Positions 33,313-41,507 of a stretch of DNA of 64,000 nt are shown piece by piece (position 1 is the first letter of the stretch; each line of letters begins with the position of its first letter). The stretch is from NCBI RefSeq assembly GCF_000250635.1, contig NC_016940.1, positions 1,542,995 to 1,606,994 of the forward strand, read 5' to 3'. Origin of the DNA: Saprospira grandis str. Lewin. Its GTDB lineage: Bacteria > Bacteroidota > Bacteroidia > Chitinophagales > Saprospiraceae. The notes under the pieces were generated by a model. The model saw nothing but the letters and a program-made list of their open reading frames with translations, had not been told where the DNA came from and ran no database searches. A program made the position numbers and the translations under genes.

Positions 33313-33732
33313 ATGAGCGTAAAAATTGAAATCAGTAATGAGGGAAGCCACTTTGTCTCTAATGTGCACAATGGCCAAGTAGACATGCAGTTGGATCTTC
33401 CAATGGCTGCTGGCGCCCCTTATAGTGGTTATTCTCCAGTAGATTTATTATTGTCTAGCATTGCCTATTGCAAGCTGGCCACGGTTCGTTTTATTGCCAT
33501 GAAAAATCAATGGAAGCTAGAGAAAATCACGGCTCAATTGGAAATGAAAGAGGACATGACTGGCGAGCTTCCTGAAACCAGCGTAAGTATGAAGATGCAG
33601 ATTCAGGGAGAATTGAAGGAAGAACAGAAAGCCCAGCTTTTGGCTGCGGCTAATCACTGCCATGTTCATCAGCTTTTGGAGGGTAATTGGAAAATTGAAG
33701 ACATCCAGTTGGAATCGGAAGTCTTGAGTTAG
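33313..33732 (+). CDS. OsmC-family protein
   Basis: 139 residues from ATG 33313 (MSVKIEISNEG); the frame is open to 33136 but overlaps the AraC gene. Matches the YhfA/OsmC-like branch: GYSPVDLLLSSIAYCKLATVRFIA, in which the catalytic first Cys is in AYCKLATV, and NHCHVHQLL with the second Cys in the C-terminal part. OsmC proteins reduce organic peroxides through a Cys pair; here the pair (SIAYC and HCHVH) is kept, so peroxidase activity is possible. Dimer expected, cytoplasmic. Confidence 0.85.
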   Translation: MSVKIEISNEGSHFVSNVHNGQVDMQLDLPMAAGAPYSGYSPVDLLLSSIAYCKLATVRFIAMKNQWKLEKITAQLEMKEDMTGELPETSVSMKMQIQGELKEEQKAQLLAAANHCHVHQLLEGNWKIEDIQLESEVLS

Positions 33733-33768
33733 GTACTGACCTAAAAATGTAGCTATTTTGGATAAGGT

Positions 33769-33799
33769 CCTATAACAGTTGATGTTGTAGGGCTTTTTT
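33769..33799 (+). terminator. intrinsic terminator of the osmC-like gene
   Basis: CCTATAAC (33769-33776) pairs with GTTGTAGG (33784-33791) including one G-T pair, then a run of T. Confidence 0.65.
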
Positions 33800-33815
33800 T
33801 TGATGTAAAAAAAGG

Positions 33816-33850
33816 CCCCAGCTTCTGGATTAGAAGCTGGGGTATTTTTT
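33816..33850 (+). terminator. second intrinsic terminator in the same gap
   Basis: 11-bp perfect stem CCCCAGCTTCT (33816-33826) and AGAAGCTGGGG (33832-33842), 5-base loop, T-run. Two terminators in tandem stop transcription before 33935. Confidence 0.88.
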
Positions 33851-33934
33851 TTCTGTTTTTGTCATAAAAATGTCAAAATAAAAAATCCAAGAAAGGAGGA
33901 GAGCCGTAACTAGACTAAAATAAAAAGCCCTGCT

Positions 33935-34369
33935 ATGAAAAAATGGATCTTTAGAATTATATGGAGCAGCCTGGCGGTCTCCTTCCTTCTTTTTTCGGCC
34001 CTAGTCATCCATATTTATATGGTGATGGGACCTTCTAACATGAAATATCATAATAGCAAGCCCATACAGCTTTCTCGGATTGACTTTGAGGGCCCTAAAA
34101 ATGACAGTTTATTTCATTTGGCGGAGAGTGAAGTGCGCAAGACGGCTGGGGTACAGCATGCTTTTTTGAACAAATCGCATGGCACCCTAGTCTATGGATA
34201 CGCTCCGGGAGAAGTAGACCCCAAGGCTGTTTTTGCCAAAATTGAGCAGCTAGCGATTCGGCCCAAAATGTATGTGGTAGACAAAGAGCAGCTGGCCAAT
34301 GGTTGTCCAGTTTTGGATAAAAGTTCTTTTAGCTATCGGCTAGGCGCCTTGATTCAATCCTTCTTTTAG
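33935..34369 (+). CDS. membrane-anchored protein of unknown function
   Basis: 144 residues. Basic N-terminus then one membrane segment (about 8-32, WSSLAVSFLLFSALVIHIYMV). The periplasmic part has an alternating strand/helix pattern around RIDFEGPKNDSLFHLAESEVRKTAGVQHAFLNKSHGTLVYGYAPGEVDPKAVFAKIEQL that resembles a ferredoxin-like (HMA-type) fold, but the metal-binding CxxC is absent. Flanked by terminators upstream and a GC-rich element downstream, so monocistronic. Function unknown. Confidence 0.65.
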   Translation: MKKWIFRIIWSSLAVSFLLFSALVIHIYMVMGPSNMKYHNSKPIQLSRIDFEGPKNDSLFHLAESEVRKTAGVQHAFLNKSHGTLVYGYAPGEVDPKAVFAKIEQLAIRPKMYVVDKEQLANGCPVLDKSSFSYRLGALIQSFF

Positions 34370-34403
34370 GCAGGGAAAAAAGCCGGGCCTGAAAATGGTC
34401 CAT

Positions 34404-34534
34404 GGCCCAGCGCTGCGCAGCGGTGGCCGCAGGCCAGACCGAGCGGGCGAAGCCCGCGAAGGGCCGAGCAGACCTGCGAGCCGCGCAGCATAGCGGCGGC
34501 CGAGCTAGGCGAAGCCTAGCCGGCCGCGGGCCCC
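34404..34534 (-). repeat. GC-rich structured intergenic element, copy 12 (GGCCC/GGGCC type)
   Basis: Plus-strand GGCCCAGCGCTG to CGCGGGCCCC, then A-run. Hairpins TGGCC-gca-GGCCA, GCGGGC-gaa-GCCCGC and GCGGCCG..CTAGGC-gaa-GCCTAG..CGGCCGC. The closing pair is the third version of the family. Confidence 0.85.
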
Positions 34535-34619
34535 AAAAAAAATGAATTAACTACATATAGCATTGCCGCTCCTCTAATGGCAGACTATTTTTTATTTATC
34601 ACTGTTTAATCCTTATTTT

Positions 34620-35183
34620 ATGACAAAGTATTTAAATGGTTTTCTCTTTGCCGTATTGGCCTTAGCCCTTTTTATGGGGTCTTGTAAAGAAGATGACACC
34701 GATGACAACACGAATGACGAGCCAACACTTTATGAGCGAGTTGGTGGAACGACCATGGTTTCGGACCCCAACAACTCTAGTCAAATGATTGAGCAAGGTT
34801 ATTTGACCCTGCGCTCGGTAGTCGATTCTGCAATTTTTGTGATTGCTGCCGATACGGTAATGGCGCCTTATTTTCAGGTTTTGCTTACGGAAGTAGGCAA
34901 TGGCGACATGTCTGGCGTTACCGCATTGAGTGCTAGTTTGACCAACTTTATGGCCGTAGCTACTGGAGCAGAAAACTTTAGTTATAATGGCCGCGATATG
35001 GTCACTGCTCATGATCCCGCCCAATATAACCGCATGGGACTCGCTGCAGACGATGCAGCCTATGATGCCTTTATTGCGGATGTGGGAACGGCCCTTGGGC
35101 AAAATGGCGTGACCGATACGGAGCTCATCAATGATTTGGTGGCCTTGTTGGAAACCCTACGTTCTGATATCGTTCAGCGATAG
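34620..35183 (+). CDS. lipid-anchored truncated-hemoglobin-like protein
   Basis: 187 residues. SpII signal peptide MTKYLNGFLFAVLALALFMGSC (Cys about residue 22), an acidic linker (KEDDTDDNTNDEP), then a group-1 truncated globin: TLYERVGG, RSVVDSAIFVIAADTVMAPYF, SLTNFMAVATGA, YNGRDMVTAHDP with the proximal (F8) His in TAHDP, and VGTALGQNGVTDTELINDLVALLETLRSDIV. By eye-alignment the usual distal Phe-Tyr pair of helix B reads Ala-Ile, so the pocket would be altered, and about 14 residues are inserted after TLYERVGG. Envelope location is unusual for this fold; oxygen or NO handling, or simple heme binding, are possible. Confidence 0.75.
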   Translation: MTKYLNGFLFAVLALALFMGSCKEDDTDDNTNDEPTLYERVGGTTMVSDPNNSSQMIEQGYLTLRSVVDSAIFVIAADTVMAPYFQVLLTEVGNGDMSGVTALSASLTNFMAVATGAENFSYNGRDMVTAHDPAQYNRMGLAADDAAYDAFIADVGTALGQNGVTDTELINDLVALLETLRSDIVQR

Positions 35184-35210
35184 AAATCAGATTTTCATAG
35201 ATTGTTAGGA

Positions 35211-35239
35211 GCCTCGGCCAGTTGGTCGGGGCTTTTTTT
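35211..35239 (+). terminator. intrinsic terminator of the globin-like gene
   Basis: 9-bp stem GCCTCGGCC (35211-35219) with GGTCGGGGC (35224-35232), two G-T pairs, 4-base loop, then seven T. Confidence 0.8.
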
Positions 35240-35674
35240 GGCTATAAATTTGCTGTAAAAAGCCGTCTAAGCCCCCTTTTTCTGGGAAAAGTCAAGTTTT
35301 TTTTTAGAAAAAGTGAAAAAAGTTCTGTTTTAGAGTTCACAACTTGGCCAAAACTTGCATTAAGGTCGTATAAACCAAACACTTTTTATGGATAAAGATC
35401 TGTACACACCTTAATGCCTCCTCTGGAACCATTATTCTACACAATAAACAAACTTCCCTCCCTTTGACACTTTTCCTTGATGAGGTCTTTATCAATGCTC
35501 TGTAATCCCAACCACCCCATTCCCCTTTTTGCTTGAGAATCCCCGTTCTCTACCCATCAAAAAATGGCAATAATCTATTTAGGTTATCTGCCCTTTTTTG
35601 TGTCTGTACCTAAGGCGTCGGTGTTTATGAAGCTTAGAAAAAAGCGTATCTTGTTTTAAACAAACTTACTGCAG
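35240..35674. other. intergenic stretch of about 430 bases without a recognised feature
   Basis: No gene, tandem repeat, GC-rich element or strong hairpin seen. Pyrimidine-rich on the plus strand from 35440 to 35560. It probably carries the promoter of the SH3 protein gene, but no TAnnTTTG box stood out. Confidence 0.5.
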
Positions 35675-36499
35675 ATGATGCGCTTACTTTCCCTTCTATT
35701 TATTTTGGGTTTACTTTCTCCTTTAGCGGCCCAGAACAATACCTCTATTTATGATCATTTTTTGCCAGGCCAAAGCTATCTGCTCATGGCCGACAAGGTC
35801 AATTTGCGGCAACAGCCTAGTTTGCAAGCCAAGGTTTTGCAAAGAGCGCCCATTGGCAGCGCAGTAGAAATCATTAGCAAATCGGATAAGCAGCTTCGGT
35901 TGAAGGGGATAACGGCCCCCTGGTATTTGGTCCTTTATAAAGGGCAAAAAGCCTTTGTTTGGGGCGGATTGCTGGCCTTGGGCCAAGAGTCCCTCCAAGA
36001 TGGCCGCCAATTACTGTATGGCTATGAGCGGATGGAGGTCCGCAAAGAGGGCCAAATAGAAAGCCGGCAGTTTTGGTTGGGCCTGCGCTTGGTCCAAAAC
36101 AATAAAGAATTGCAGCATCTATCTATAAAGGCTATGGGCAACCTACAAACTAGCCTGAGCTTTAGGCTAGATGACCACCGTGGCCTAGAGCAGCTAGAGC
36201 ATATTATTGAGTTTTCTTTTAGCGATGGCTATTGTGGGGGGACCAATGGGATGCAAACGGTTTTTCTTCAAAAGCAGCGGCTTTATGCCTTGCCTCCGCT
36301 TTATAGTGGTTCTGACTTACCCGTTTTCCAACATCAATACTTTGTTTATCCTAAGGAGCATCAAAAAAGCGCCAACCTACTCATTTTCAAAAATGAGTCA
36401 GGAGAATATGATGATGCCACAGGACAACCGCAGTACGATCAGCAAAGCAGTACTGACTTTTTATGGAATGGTCGAGTTCTTCTGCCCCTAAAACCTTAA
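35675..36499 (+). CDS. exported SH3b-domain protein
   Basis: 274 residues. Signal peptide ends PLAAQ (about residue 19). A bacterial SH3 (SH3_3) domain spans roughly 35-90: LMADKVNLRQQPSLQAKVLQRAPIGSAVEIISKS and WYLVLYKGQKAFVWGGLL. The rest (95-270) is beta-rich with two Cys-containing turns (DGYCGGTNG). SH3b domains often bind peptidoglycan or peptides. The stop lies just before the ggt gene; 5 bases separate them, so they are co-transcribed. Partner unknown. Confidence 0.78.
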   Translation: MMRLLSLLFILGLLSPLAAQNNTSIYDHFLPGQSYLLMADKVNLRQQPSLQAKVLQRAPIGSAVEIISKSDKQLRLKGITAPWYLVLYKGQKAFVWGGLLALGQESLQDGRQLLYGYERMEVRKEGQIESRQFWLGLRLVQNNKELQHLSIKAMGNLQTSLSFRLDDHRGLEQLEHIIEFSFSDGYCGGTNGMQTVFLQKQRLYALPPLYSGSDLPVFQHQYFVYPKEHQKSANLLIFKNESGEYDDATGQPQYDQQSSTDFLWNGRVLLPLKP

Positions 36500-36504
36500 A
36501 CCCA

Positions 36505-38187
36505 ATGCGCTATTTAGCTTATTTTTTGCTGCTTTGCGCCTTCTTTTCTTGCCAAAACAGCTATCAGGAATTCAAACAATTGGAGGGCGAAAAAGCCATG
36601 CTGGTTTCGGCCCACCCCATAGCTTCTTTGGCGGGCAAAAAAGTGCTTAAGGCAGGCGGAAACGCCATAGATGCCGCTGTAGCCGTTCATTTTATGCTGG
36701 CCGTGGTCTATCCAGAAGCGGGCAATATTGGCGGAGGCGGCTTTATGATTTTTCGCCCAGCTCAAGGCCCCGTACAAAGCTTAGATTTTAGAGAAACCGC
36801 CCCCGCCCTAGCCTATCGAGATATGTATTTAGATAGCCTGGGCCAAGCTAATGATAGCCTCAGCCGATTGGGGGCGCTCTCGGTGGGGGTGCCCGGTTCG
36901 GTGGCCGGACTCTTTGAGGCCCATCAAAAATATGGAAAGCTTCCTTGGGCCAAACTGATTGCCCCCGCTATTGAAGTAGCAGAAAAAGGCTATATCTTGT
37001 CTGCTTCGGCAGCTAAGCGCCTAAATGAAAAGCTGCCCGAAATGAGAAAGGTCAATCGCTACCAAATGCCTTTTATGCAAAAAGAAAGCTGGGCAGCAGG
37101 CGATCGCATTGTCCAAAAAGAATTGGCCCAAACCCTAAAACGTATCCAAAAAGAGGGAAGAGATGGCTTTTATAAGGGAGAAACGGCAGCCCTTTTCTTG
37201 GCCGAAATGCAGGCCGCTGGCGGCTTAATTCAGGCCGAAGACCTAGACAACTACCAGCCCAAATGGCGAAGCCCCATCCAGTTTAATTATAAAAACAAAT
37301 ATACGGTTTATAGCATGCCGCCCCCCTCTAGTGGAGGCATCGCCCTGGCCCAACTGCTGCAAATGGTAGAGGATTATCCTCTCAAGCAAATGGGCTTTCA
37401 ATCAACTCGAGCGGTGCATTTAATGGTAGAAGCCGAACGCCGAGTCTATAGCGATAGAGCCAAACATTTGGGCGATACCGACTTTTATCCCGTTCCAATT
37501 GAGGCCCTAACCGATAAGGCTTATGCCAAAAATAGAATGCGGTCTTTTTCCTACCAAAAAGCCAGTCCTAGCCAAGAAATTCAGGCGGGACAGCCTAAAA
37601 AAGTGGCGGAGGAAACCACCCATTATTCTATTGTTGATGAGGCCGGCAATGCGGTTTCGATTACCACTACCCTCAACGGCAATTTTGGCAGCAAGTTGAT
37701 GGTCCAAGGGGCGGGTTTTTTCCTAAACAACGAGATGGATGATTTTAGCGCAAAACCCGGCCACCCCAATATGTTCGGCCTTTTGGGCAGCCAAGCCAAT
37801 GCCATTGCCCCCAAAAAACGGATGCTCAGCTCCATGACGCCCACTATTGTCGATAAAGATGGGGAGCTTTTTATGGTTTTGGGCAGCCCCGGCGGCTCCA
37901 CCATTATCACTTCCGTTTTTCAGGTTCTCCTCAATGTCATTGAGTTTGAGCAAGATTTGCCCAGCGCCGTTCAGGCCCCTCGTTTTCATCATCAGTGGCT
38001 GCCCGATCAGATTTATATTGAAGAGGGGGCTATTCCAGAAAGCGAACAGCAGCAGCTCAAAAAAATGGGCCATCAATTTAAGTTGCGGGAGCCTATTGGC
38101 CGTGTGGATGCCATTATTCGCTTGCCCAATGGAAAATGGCAGGGTGCTGCCGACCAAAGAGGAAACGATAGCACTGCAGGCTACTAA
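36505..38187 (+). CDS. ggt: gamma-glutamyltransferase / glutathione hydrolase
   Basis: 560 residues from ATG 36505 (MRYLAYFLL). The N-terminus looks like a lipoprotein signal (LLLCAFFSC). An Ntn-hydrolase: GGNAIDAAVAVHFMLAVVYPEAGNIGGGGFM, LDFRETAPALA (substrate Arg), PPPSSGGIALAQ, then the autocleavage site and nucleophile Thr in EETTHYSIVD (first T of TTH), ITTTLNGNFGS and MVLGSPGGSTIITSVFQV. It splits gamma-glutamyl bonds of glutathione in the periplasm, releasing glutamate. A longer frame from 36463 overlaps the SH3 gene and was rejected. Confidence 0.95.
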   Translation: MRYLAYFLLLCAFFSCQNSYQEFKQLEGEKAMLVSAHPIASLAGKKVLKAGGNAIDAAVAVHFMLAVVYPEAGNIGGGGFMIFRPAQGPVQSLDFRETAPALAYRDMYLDSLGQANDSLSRLGALSVGVPGSVAGLFEAHQKYGKLPWAKLIAPAIEVAEKGYILSASAAKRLNEKLPEMRKVNRYQMPFMQKESWAAGDRIVQKELAQTLKRIQKEGRDGFYKGETAALFLAEMQAAGGLIQAEDLDNYQPKWRSPIQFNYKNKYTVYSMPPPSSGGIALAQLLQMVEDYPLKQMGFQSTRAVHLMVEAERRVYSDRAKHLGDTDFYPVPIEALTDKAYAKNRMRSFSYQKASPSQEIQAGQPKKVAEETTHYSIVDEAGNAVSITTTLNGNFGSKLMVQGAGFFLNNEMDDFSAKPGHPNMFGLLGSQANAIAPKKRMLSSMTPTIVDKDGELFMVLGSPGGSTIITSVFQVLLNVIEFEQDLPSAVQAPRFHHQWLPDQIYIEEGAIPESEQQQLKKMGHQFKLREPIGRVDAIIRLPNGKWQGAADQRGNDSTAGY

Positions 38188-38208
38188 TCCTGATGATTTT
38201 TTCTTTTT

Positions 38209-38328
38209 GGGGCTGCCCCGCCCTTCGGGCGGGTCGCTCCCCTCTGGGCTCGCAGGTCTGCTCGGCCCTGCAGCCGCCTGCGGCGGCTTTGGTCTGCCGC
38301 TTCGCGGCACCCGCCGGGCAGCTCAGCC
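38209..38328 (+). repeat. GC-rich structured intergenic element, copy 13 (GGCTG/CAGCC type)
   Basis: T-run, GGGGCTGCCCCGCCC to GCAGCTCAGCC. Hairpins CCGCCC-ttc-GGGCGG, GCCGCC-tgc-GGCGGC and TGCCGC-ttc-GCGGCA; the last two differ in sequence from other copies but keep pairing. Confidence 0.87.
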
Positions 38329-38415
38329 GACGGCCCTTCGGGCCTTTTTACTGCCCGCCAACCCCCTAAAATTCACTGCCGAAGAAGAAAACCAAAAGAA
38401 AAAAGACCGTTGAGC

Positions 38416-38548
38416 GGCCTAGCGATGTGAAAGGGTGGCCGCTAGGCCAGACCAAGCAAAACGAGCGATAGCGAAGTTTTGCGAAGGGCCGAGCAGACCT
38501 GCGAGCCCTGAAACGTAGCGCCGACGACCAAAGGGAGACGGAGGCCCC
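38416..38548 (-). repeat. GC-rich structured intergenic element, copy 14 (GGCCT/AGGCC type)
   Basis: Plus-strand GGCCTAGCGATG to GGAGGCCCC, then A-run. Hairpin TGGCC-gct-AGGCCA; AAAACGAGCGATAGCGAAGTTTT as a long AT-closed hairpin. Only 88 bases from copy 13, in opposite orientation. Confidence 0.82.
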
Positions 38549-38632
38549 AAAAAAATAATAAAACAACTTCCTTTTGGCCCTAACCTTGACTAAAAGACAG
38601 CATTAAGCAATACGCATTAAACCACAACCGCT

Positions 38633-39355
38633 ATGAAACAATTTATTTTTAGTCTTAGCTTTTGCCTCTTGGCCATGAGCAGCCTTTTTGCCCAGGGAAT
38701 TCAGTTTGAATCTGGAAGTTGGGCCGATGTAAAAGCCAAAGCCAAAGCCCAAAACAAGCCCATTTTTGTGGATGCTTATGCCGTTTGGTGTGGGCCCTGC
38801 AAATGGATGTCGGCCAATAGTTTTACCGATGCCTCCGTCGGCGAGCTCTACAACAGTGGCTTTATCAACTACAAATTTGATATGGAAAAAGGCGAAGGAC
38901 CAGCTTTTGCTCAACAGCAGAGCATTCGGGCCTACCCCACCCTCCTTTTCTTCTCGCCCGATGGCGAATTGCTCAAAAAAGCAGAAGGCGCCCGAGATGC
39001 AGAAGGCCTCATCAGCTTGGCCAAACCTTATTTGAAGGCCAACAATAATGCAAATCAGGGACAAACGACCACAGATAATAACTGGGAAAGCCTCAACTTC
39101 AAAGCTTGGGAGTACTACGAAACTAAATCGAGCCGCTCCGACCTCAGCAAAGCCCTAAAATGGGCCAATGCCTCTATTGAGATGAACCGAAATTGGTATA
39201 ATTTGGATACCAAAGCGCATCTACTCGCCAAATTGGGCCGCAATAAAGAAGCCCTAGAACTAGCCGTAGATGCTATTTTGGCCGCTCAAGATGCTAACGA
39301 ATTGGCAGAAGCCGAAGAAACCATGGACCTTTTGCGAAAGCTCCGAAATAACTAA
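38633..39355 (+). CDS. exported thioredoxin-family protein with C-terminal helical repeat
   Basis: 240 residues. Signal peptide ends SLFAQ (about residue 21). The thioredoxin domain (25-135) has NKPIFVDAYAVWCGPCKWMSANSF with redox-active Cys of WCGPC and the cis-Pro region IRAYPTLLFF. Residues 160-240 (AWEYYETKSSRSDLSKALKWANASIE, NLDTKAHLLAKLGRNKEALELAVDAI) look like two TPR-like helix pairs. A periplasmic disulfide reductase or chaperone adaptor is likely; the partner is unknown. Confidence 0.88.
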   Translation: MKQFIFSLSFCLLAMSSLFAQGIQFESGSWADVKAKAKAQNKPIFVDAYAVWCGPCKWMSANSFTDASVGELYNSGFINYKFDMEKGEGPAFAQQQSIRAYPTLLFFSPDGELLKKAEGARDAEGLISLAKPYLKANNNANQGQTTTDNNWESLNFKAWEYYETKSSRSDLSKALKWANASIEMNRNWYNLDTKAHLLAKLGRNKEALELAVDAILAAQDANELAEAEETMDLLRKLRNN

Positions 39356-39373
39356 GCGAAAGCGCCCAAAAAG

Positions 39374-39404
39374 AAAGCGCTTGCAGTACTCCTGCAAGCG
39401 CTTT
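39374..39404. terminator. bidirectional intrinsic terminator
   Basis: 13-bp perfect stem AAAGCGCTTGCAG (39374-39386) and CTGCAAGCGCTTT (39392-39404) with a 5-base loop, between the convergent thioredoxin and SDR genes. Confidence 0.9.
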
Positions 39405-39409
39405 TTGAT

Positions 39410-40108
39410 TTAAATATCACCTAACTGCGGCCTTAGAATAATTTCTTCCACCACCGTTTGCGGACTCAAGCCATGGCAATCCCAAACCGATTGCGCAATA
39501 TCTTCGGCCTTCATAAAGCGTTCTTGGGGCAGCTCTGTGCCCTCCCAAGAAGCCGTATAAGTAGCGCCTGGCATAACAGCCGTCACCCGAATCCCCTGAG
39601 CTTTTACCTCTTCTCTAAGGACCCTAGAAAAGCCCAGCATAGCATGCTTAGAAACGGCATAAGCCCCATAAGGCATAAAACTAGCAATGGAACACATATT
39701 AAAGATATGTCCCGATTTTTGGGCCTGCATCTTGGGCAATAGCGCCTGCGTCAAATAATACGCACTATAGAGATTGGTATCCATCATGAGCTCAAAACTC
39801 TGCTCATGTCCAGCCTCCGTTAAGGGACAAGGAATAAACACCCCAGCATTATTGATCACTAAATCAAGCTGCTCAAACTCCTGTAGAATGGCTGCCCCAA
39901 AAGCTTTTACCGCTGCTTTTTTAGACATATCTACAGCCTGAATAAAGACCTTTATATCTGAGTTTATAGCCAAAAGTTCGGCTTTAAAGGCTTCTAAATC
40001 GGCCAAAGTTCTAGAACAAAGGGCCAAATCATAGCCTTTTTCGGCCCCCATCAGGGCCAAGGCACGCCCAATTCCCTTGGTCGCACCCGTAATTACTGCA
40101 ACTGACAT
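39410..40108 (-). CDS. short-chain dehydrogenase/reductase
   Basis: 232 residues from ATG 40108 (MSVAVITGATKGIG). A longer start at 40132 would overlap the preceding lipoprotein gene by 20 bases and add MPNAKTKK, so the shorter start is preferred. Rossmann fold with TGATKGIG (cofactor loop), NNAG, catalytic Ser in NMCSIASFMPYG and YAVSK. NADP preference is suggested by a basic residue in CSRTL. Substrate unknown. It follows the lipoprotein gene tightly (about 4 bases), so they form one operon. Confidence 0.9.
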   Translation of the reverse strand: MSVAVITGATKGIGRALALMGAEKGYDLALCSRTLADLEAFKAELLAINSDIKVFIQAVDMSKKAAVKAFGAAILQEFEQLDLVINNAGVFIPCPLTEAGHEQSFELMMDTNLYSAYYLTQALLPKMQAQKSGHIFNMCSIASFMPYGAYAVSKHAMLGFSRVLREEVKAQGIRVTAVMPGATYTASWEGTELPQERFMKAEDIAQSVWDCHGLSPQTVVEEIILRPQLGDI

Positions 40109-40112
40109 CTTT

Positions 40113-41318
40113 TTAGTTTTTGCGTTTGGCAATCATCATATTGTCATGCTCTCGAGTAGAATGATAACCCAAAGAAAAAGGCAAATCCTTAATTTTTTGA
40201 GTTTTATACACCTCTCTTAGCTCCGACTGATAACGCACTTTGAATAATGGAATCGGGCTGGTATACTGACCATAAAAGGTAAAATCCCATTCGCTGCTAT
40301 TGTAGTAGTGGTAGGGAATGGCCGTATCATCCTGAAAAACAGCCTTGGCCTTAGCCAAAATCAATTCTCTAACTTTGCTAAAGGTTGGGCGGTGCATCAA
40401 GTAACTAGCCGATTTGGTAAATGTGCGGTTGGCCGCTACCATTTCCAAATGCTTGTACAATTCTGGACGTTTTTCCAAGCCCGCATCCGATACATCAGAA
40501 GAATGATAAAAGAGGGTCTTTTGTTCTTGGGTTTTGGCATCTAAAAAGTCTACCCGCACCGAAGAAAAGTCATTGCTTCCCTCCAAAACAGCTACGCTAC
40601 CATCTGCCTGAATGGCCACTGGGCGCACATTGACAATCTTGTTGCCCGAACGAACCAAAAAGACCAAAAGTGTAGGCAATACGCCAGTTCTGGCCATATC
40701 TACTTTCATGTGCTTGGTATGGAAAAACCCACCGCGAATAAAGTCGGCAATCGTATTTTGTACCGAATTACAGTAGTTCATCCAGTTTACATCATCCGAT
40801 TTCATGAAGGTCAAGTTCCCTGCTGGCTCCAAAGCAAAAAGATGATAATTTTTAGCGGAAGGGAAAAACTGGTAGCCATAATAAATATCTGGTCCAGAAA
40901 AAGGGTAAAACAAATCGCCCTTCATCTCATTCAAGCCCGCCAACTCTGTTCCAGCCCAAGTCCGCAACTCATCAAAACGCTTAGCATCGGCAGAAGCCCA
41001 ACCTTGGTCGGCCTTTTTGGCATAGGCTTTCCAGGCCGCTCCCTGCGTCACCTCATAAAATTCAGAGGCCTCATCAATGCTCATTCCCGCCAAAATTCGG
41101 GCAACATCATCATATTTTCGGTCTACGGCTACTTTTTCTACCTGCTCCTCCTGCTCTGGCTCGGCGGGCTGTTCCGCAGGCTGTTCTTGCAGCCTATCCG
41201 CCACCTTATTGGCAACTTCTGCACCGCCTGTTTTCGAGCCCGCTTCTGTGCAACTTCCTAAACTAAGGCTGGCAGCCAAAGCTAGGCTACTTAGGGTCCA
41301 AATCGACTTTTTCATCAT
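40113..41318 (-). CDS. lipoprotein of unknown function
   Basis: 401 residues. SpII signal peptide MMKKSIWTLSSLALAASLSLGSC (Cys about residue 23), then a Glu/Pro/Gln-rich linker (QEQPAEQPAEPEQEEQ), which probably spans toward the outer membrane, and a globular domain with GDLFYPFSGPDIYYGYQFFPSAKNYHLFALEPAGN and LPFSLGYHSTREHDNMMIAKRKN at the C-terminus. No family name is certain; I have seen similar FSGPDxxY proteins in marine Bacteroidota and other aquatic bacteria. Transcribed with the SDR gene. Confidence 0.7.
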   Translation of the reverse strand: MMKKSIWTLSSLALAASLSLGSCTEAGSKTGGAEVANKVADRLQEQPAEQPAEPEQEEQVEKVAVDRKYDDVARILAGMSIDEASEFYEVTQGAAWKAYAKKADQGWASADAKRFDELRTWAGTELAGLNEMKGDLFYPFSGPDIYYGYQFFPSAKNYHLFALEPAGNLTFMKSDDVNWMNYCNSVQNTIADFIRGGFFHTKHMKVDMARTGVLPTLLVFLVRSGNKIVNVRPVAIQADGSVAVLEGSNDFSSVRVDFLDAKTQEQKTLFYHSSDVSDAGLEKRPELYKHLEMVAANRTFTKSASYLMHRPTFSKVRELILAKAKAVFQDDTAIPYHYYNSSEWDFTFYGQYTSPIPLFKVRYQSELREVYKTQKIKDLPFSLGYHSTREHDNMMIAKRKN

Positions 41319-41355
41319 GGATTTTATTACTTGATTGTAAATGGATTATTTTTTT

Positions 41356-41471
41356 GGGGCCTCCCGCCTTCGGCGGGCGCTACCTTGCGCAGCTCGCAAG
41401 TCTGCTCGGCCCTGCGGCGGCTTTGCCGCCTTGGTCTGCAGCTTCGCTGCACTGCTCCACATCGCTAGGCC
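41356..41471 (+). repeat. GC-rich structured intergenic element, copy 15 (GGCCT/AGGCC type)
   Basis: T-run, GGGGCCTCC to CATCGCTAGGCC. Hairpins CCCGCC-ttc-GGCGGG, GGCGGC-ttt-GCCGCC and TGCAGC-ttc-GCTGCA. The clearest single copy for drawing the fold. Confidence 0.9.
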
Positions 41472-41507
41472 ATTTCTGCCCCTTCGGGGCAGGGCGGCCA
41501 AGCCGCC

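Noticed and set aside
40108-40132. Longer SDR start at 40132
   Set aside because: It would overlap the preceding gene by 20 bases and adds a Lys-rich stretch not seen before the Rossmann strand in relatives.
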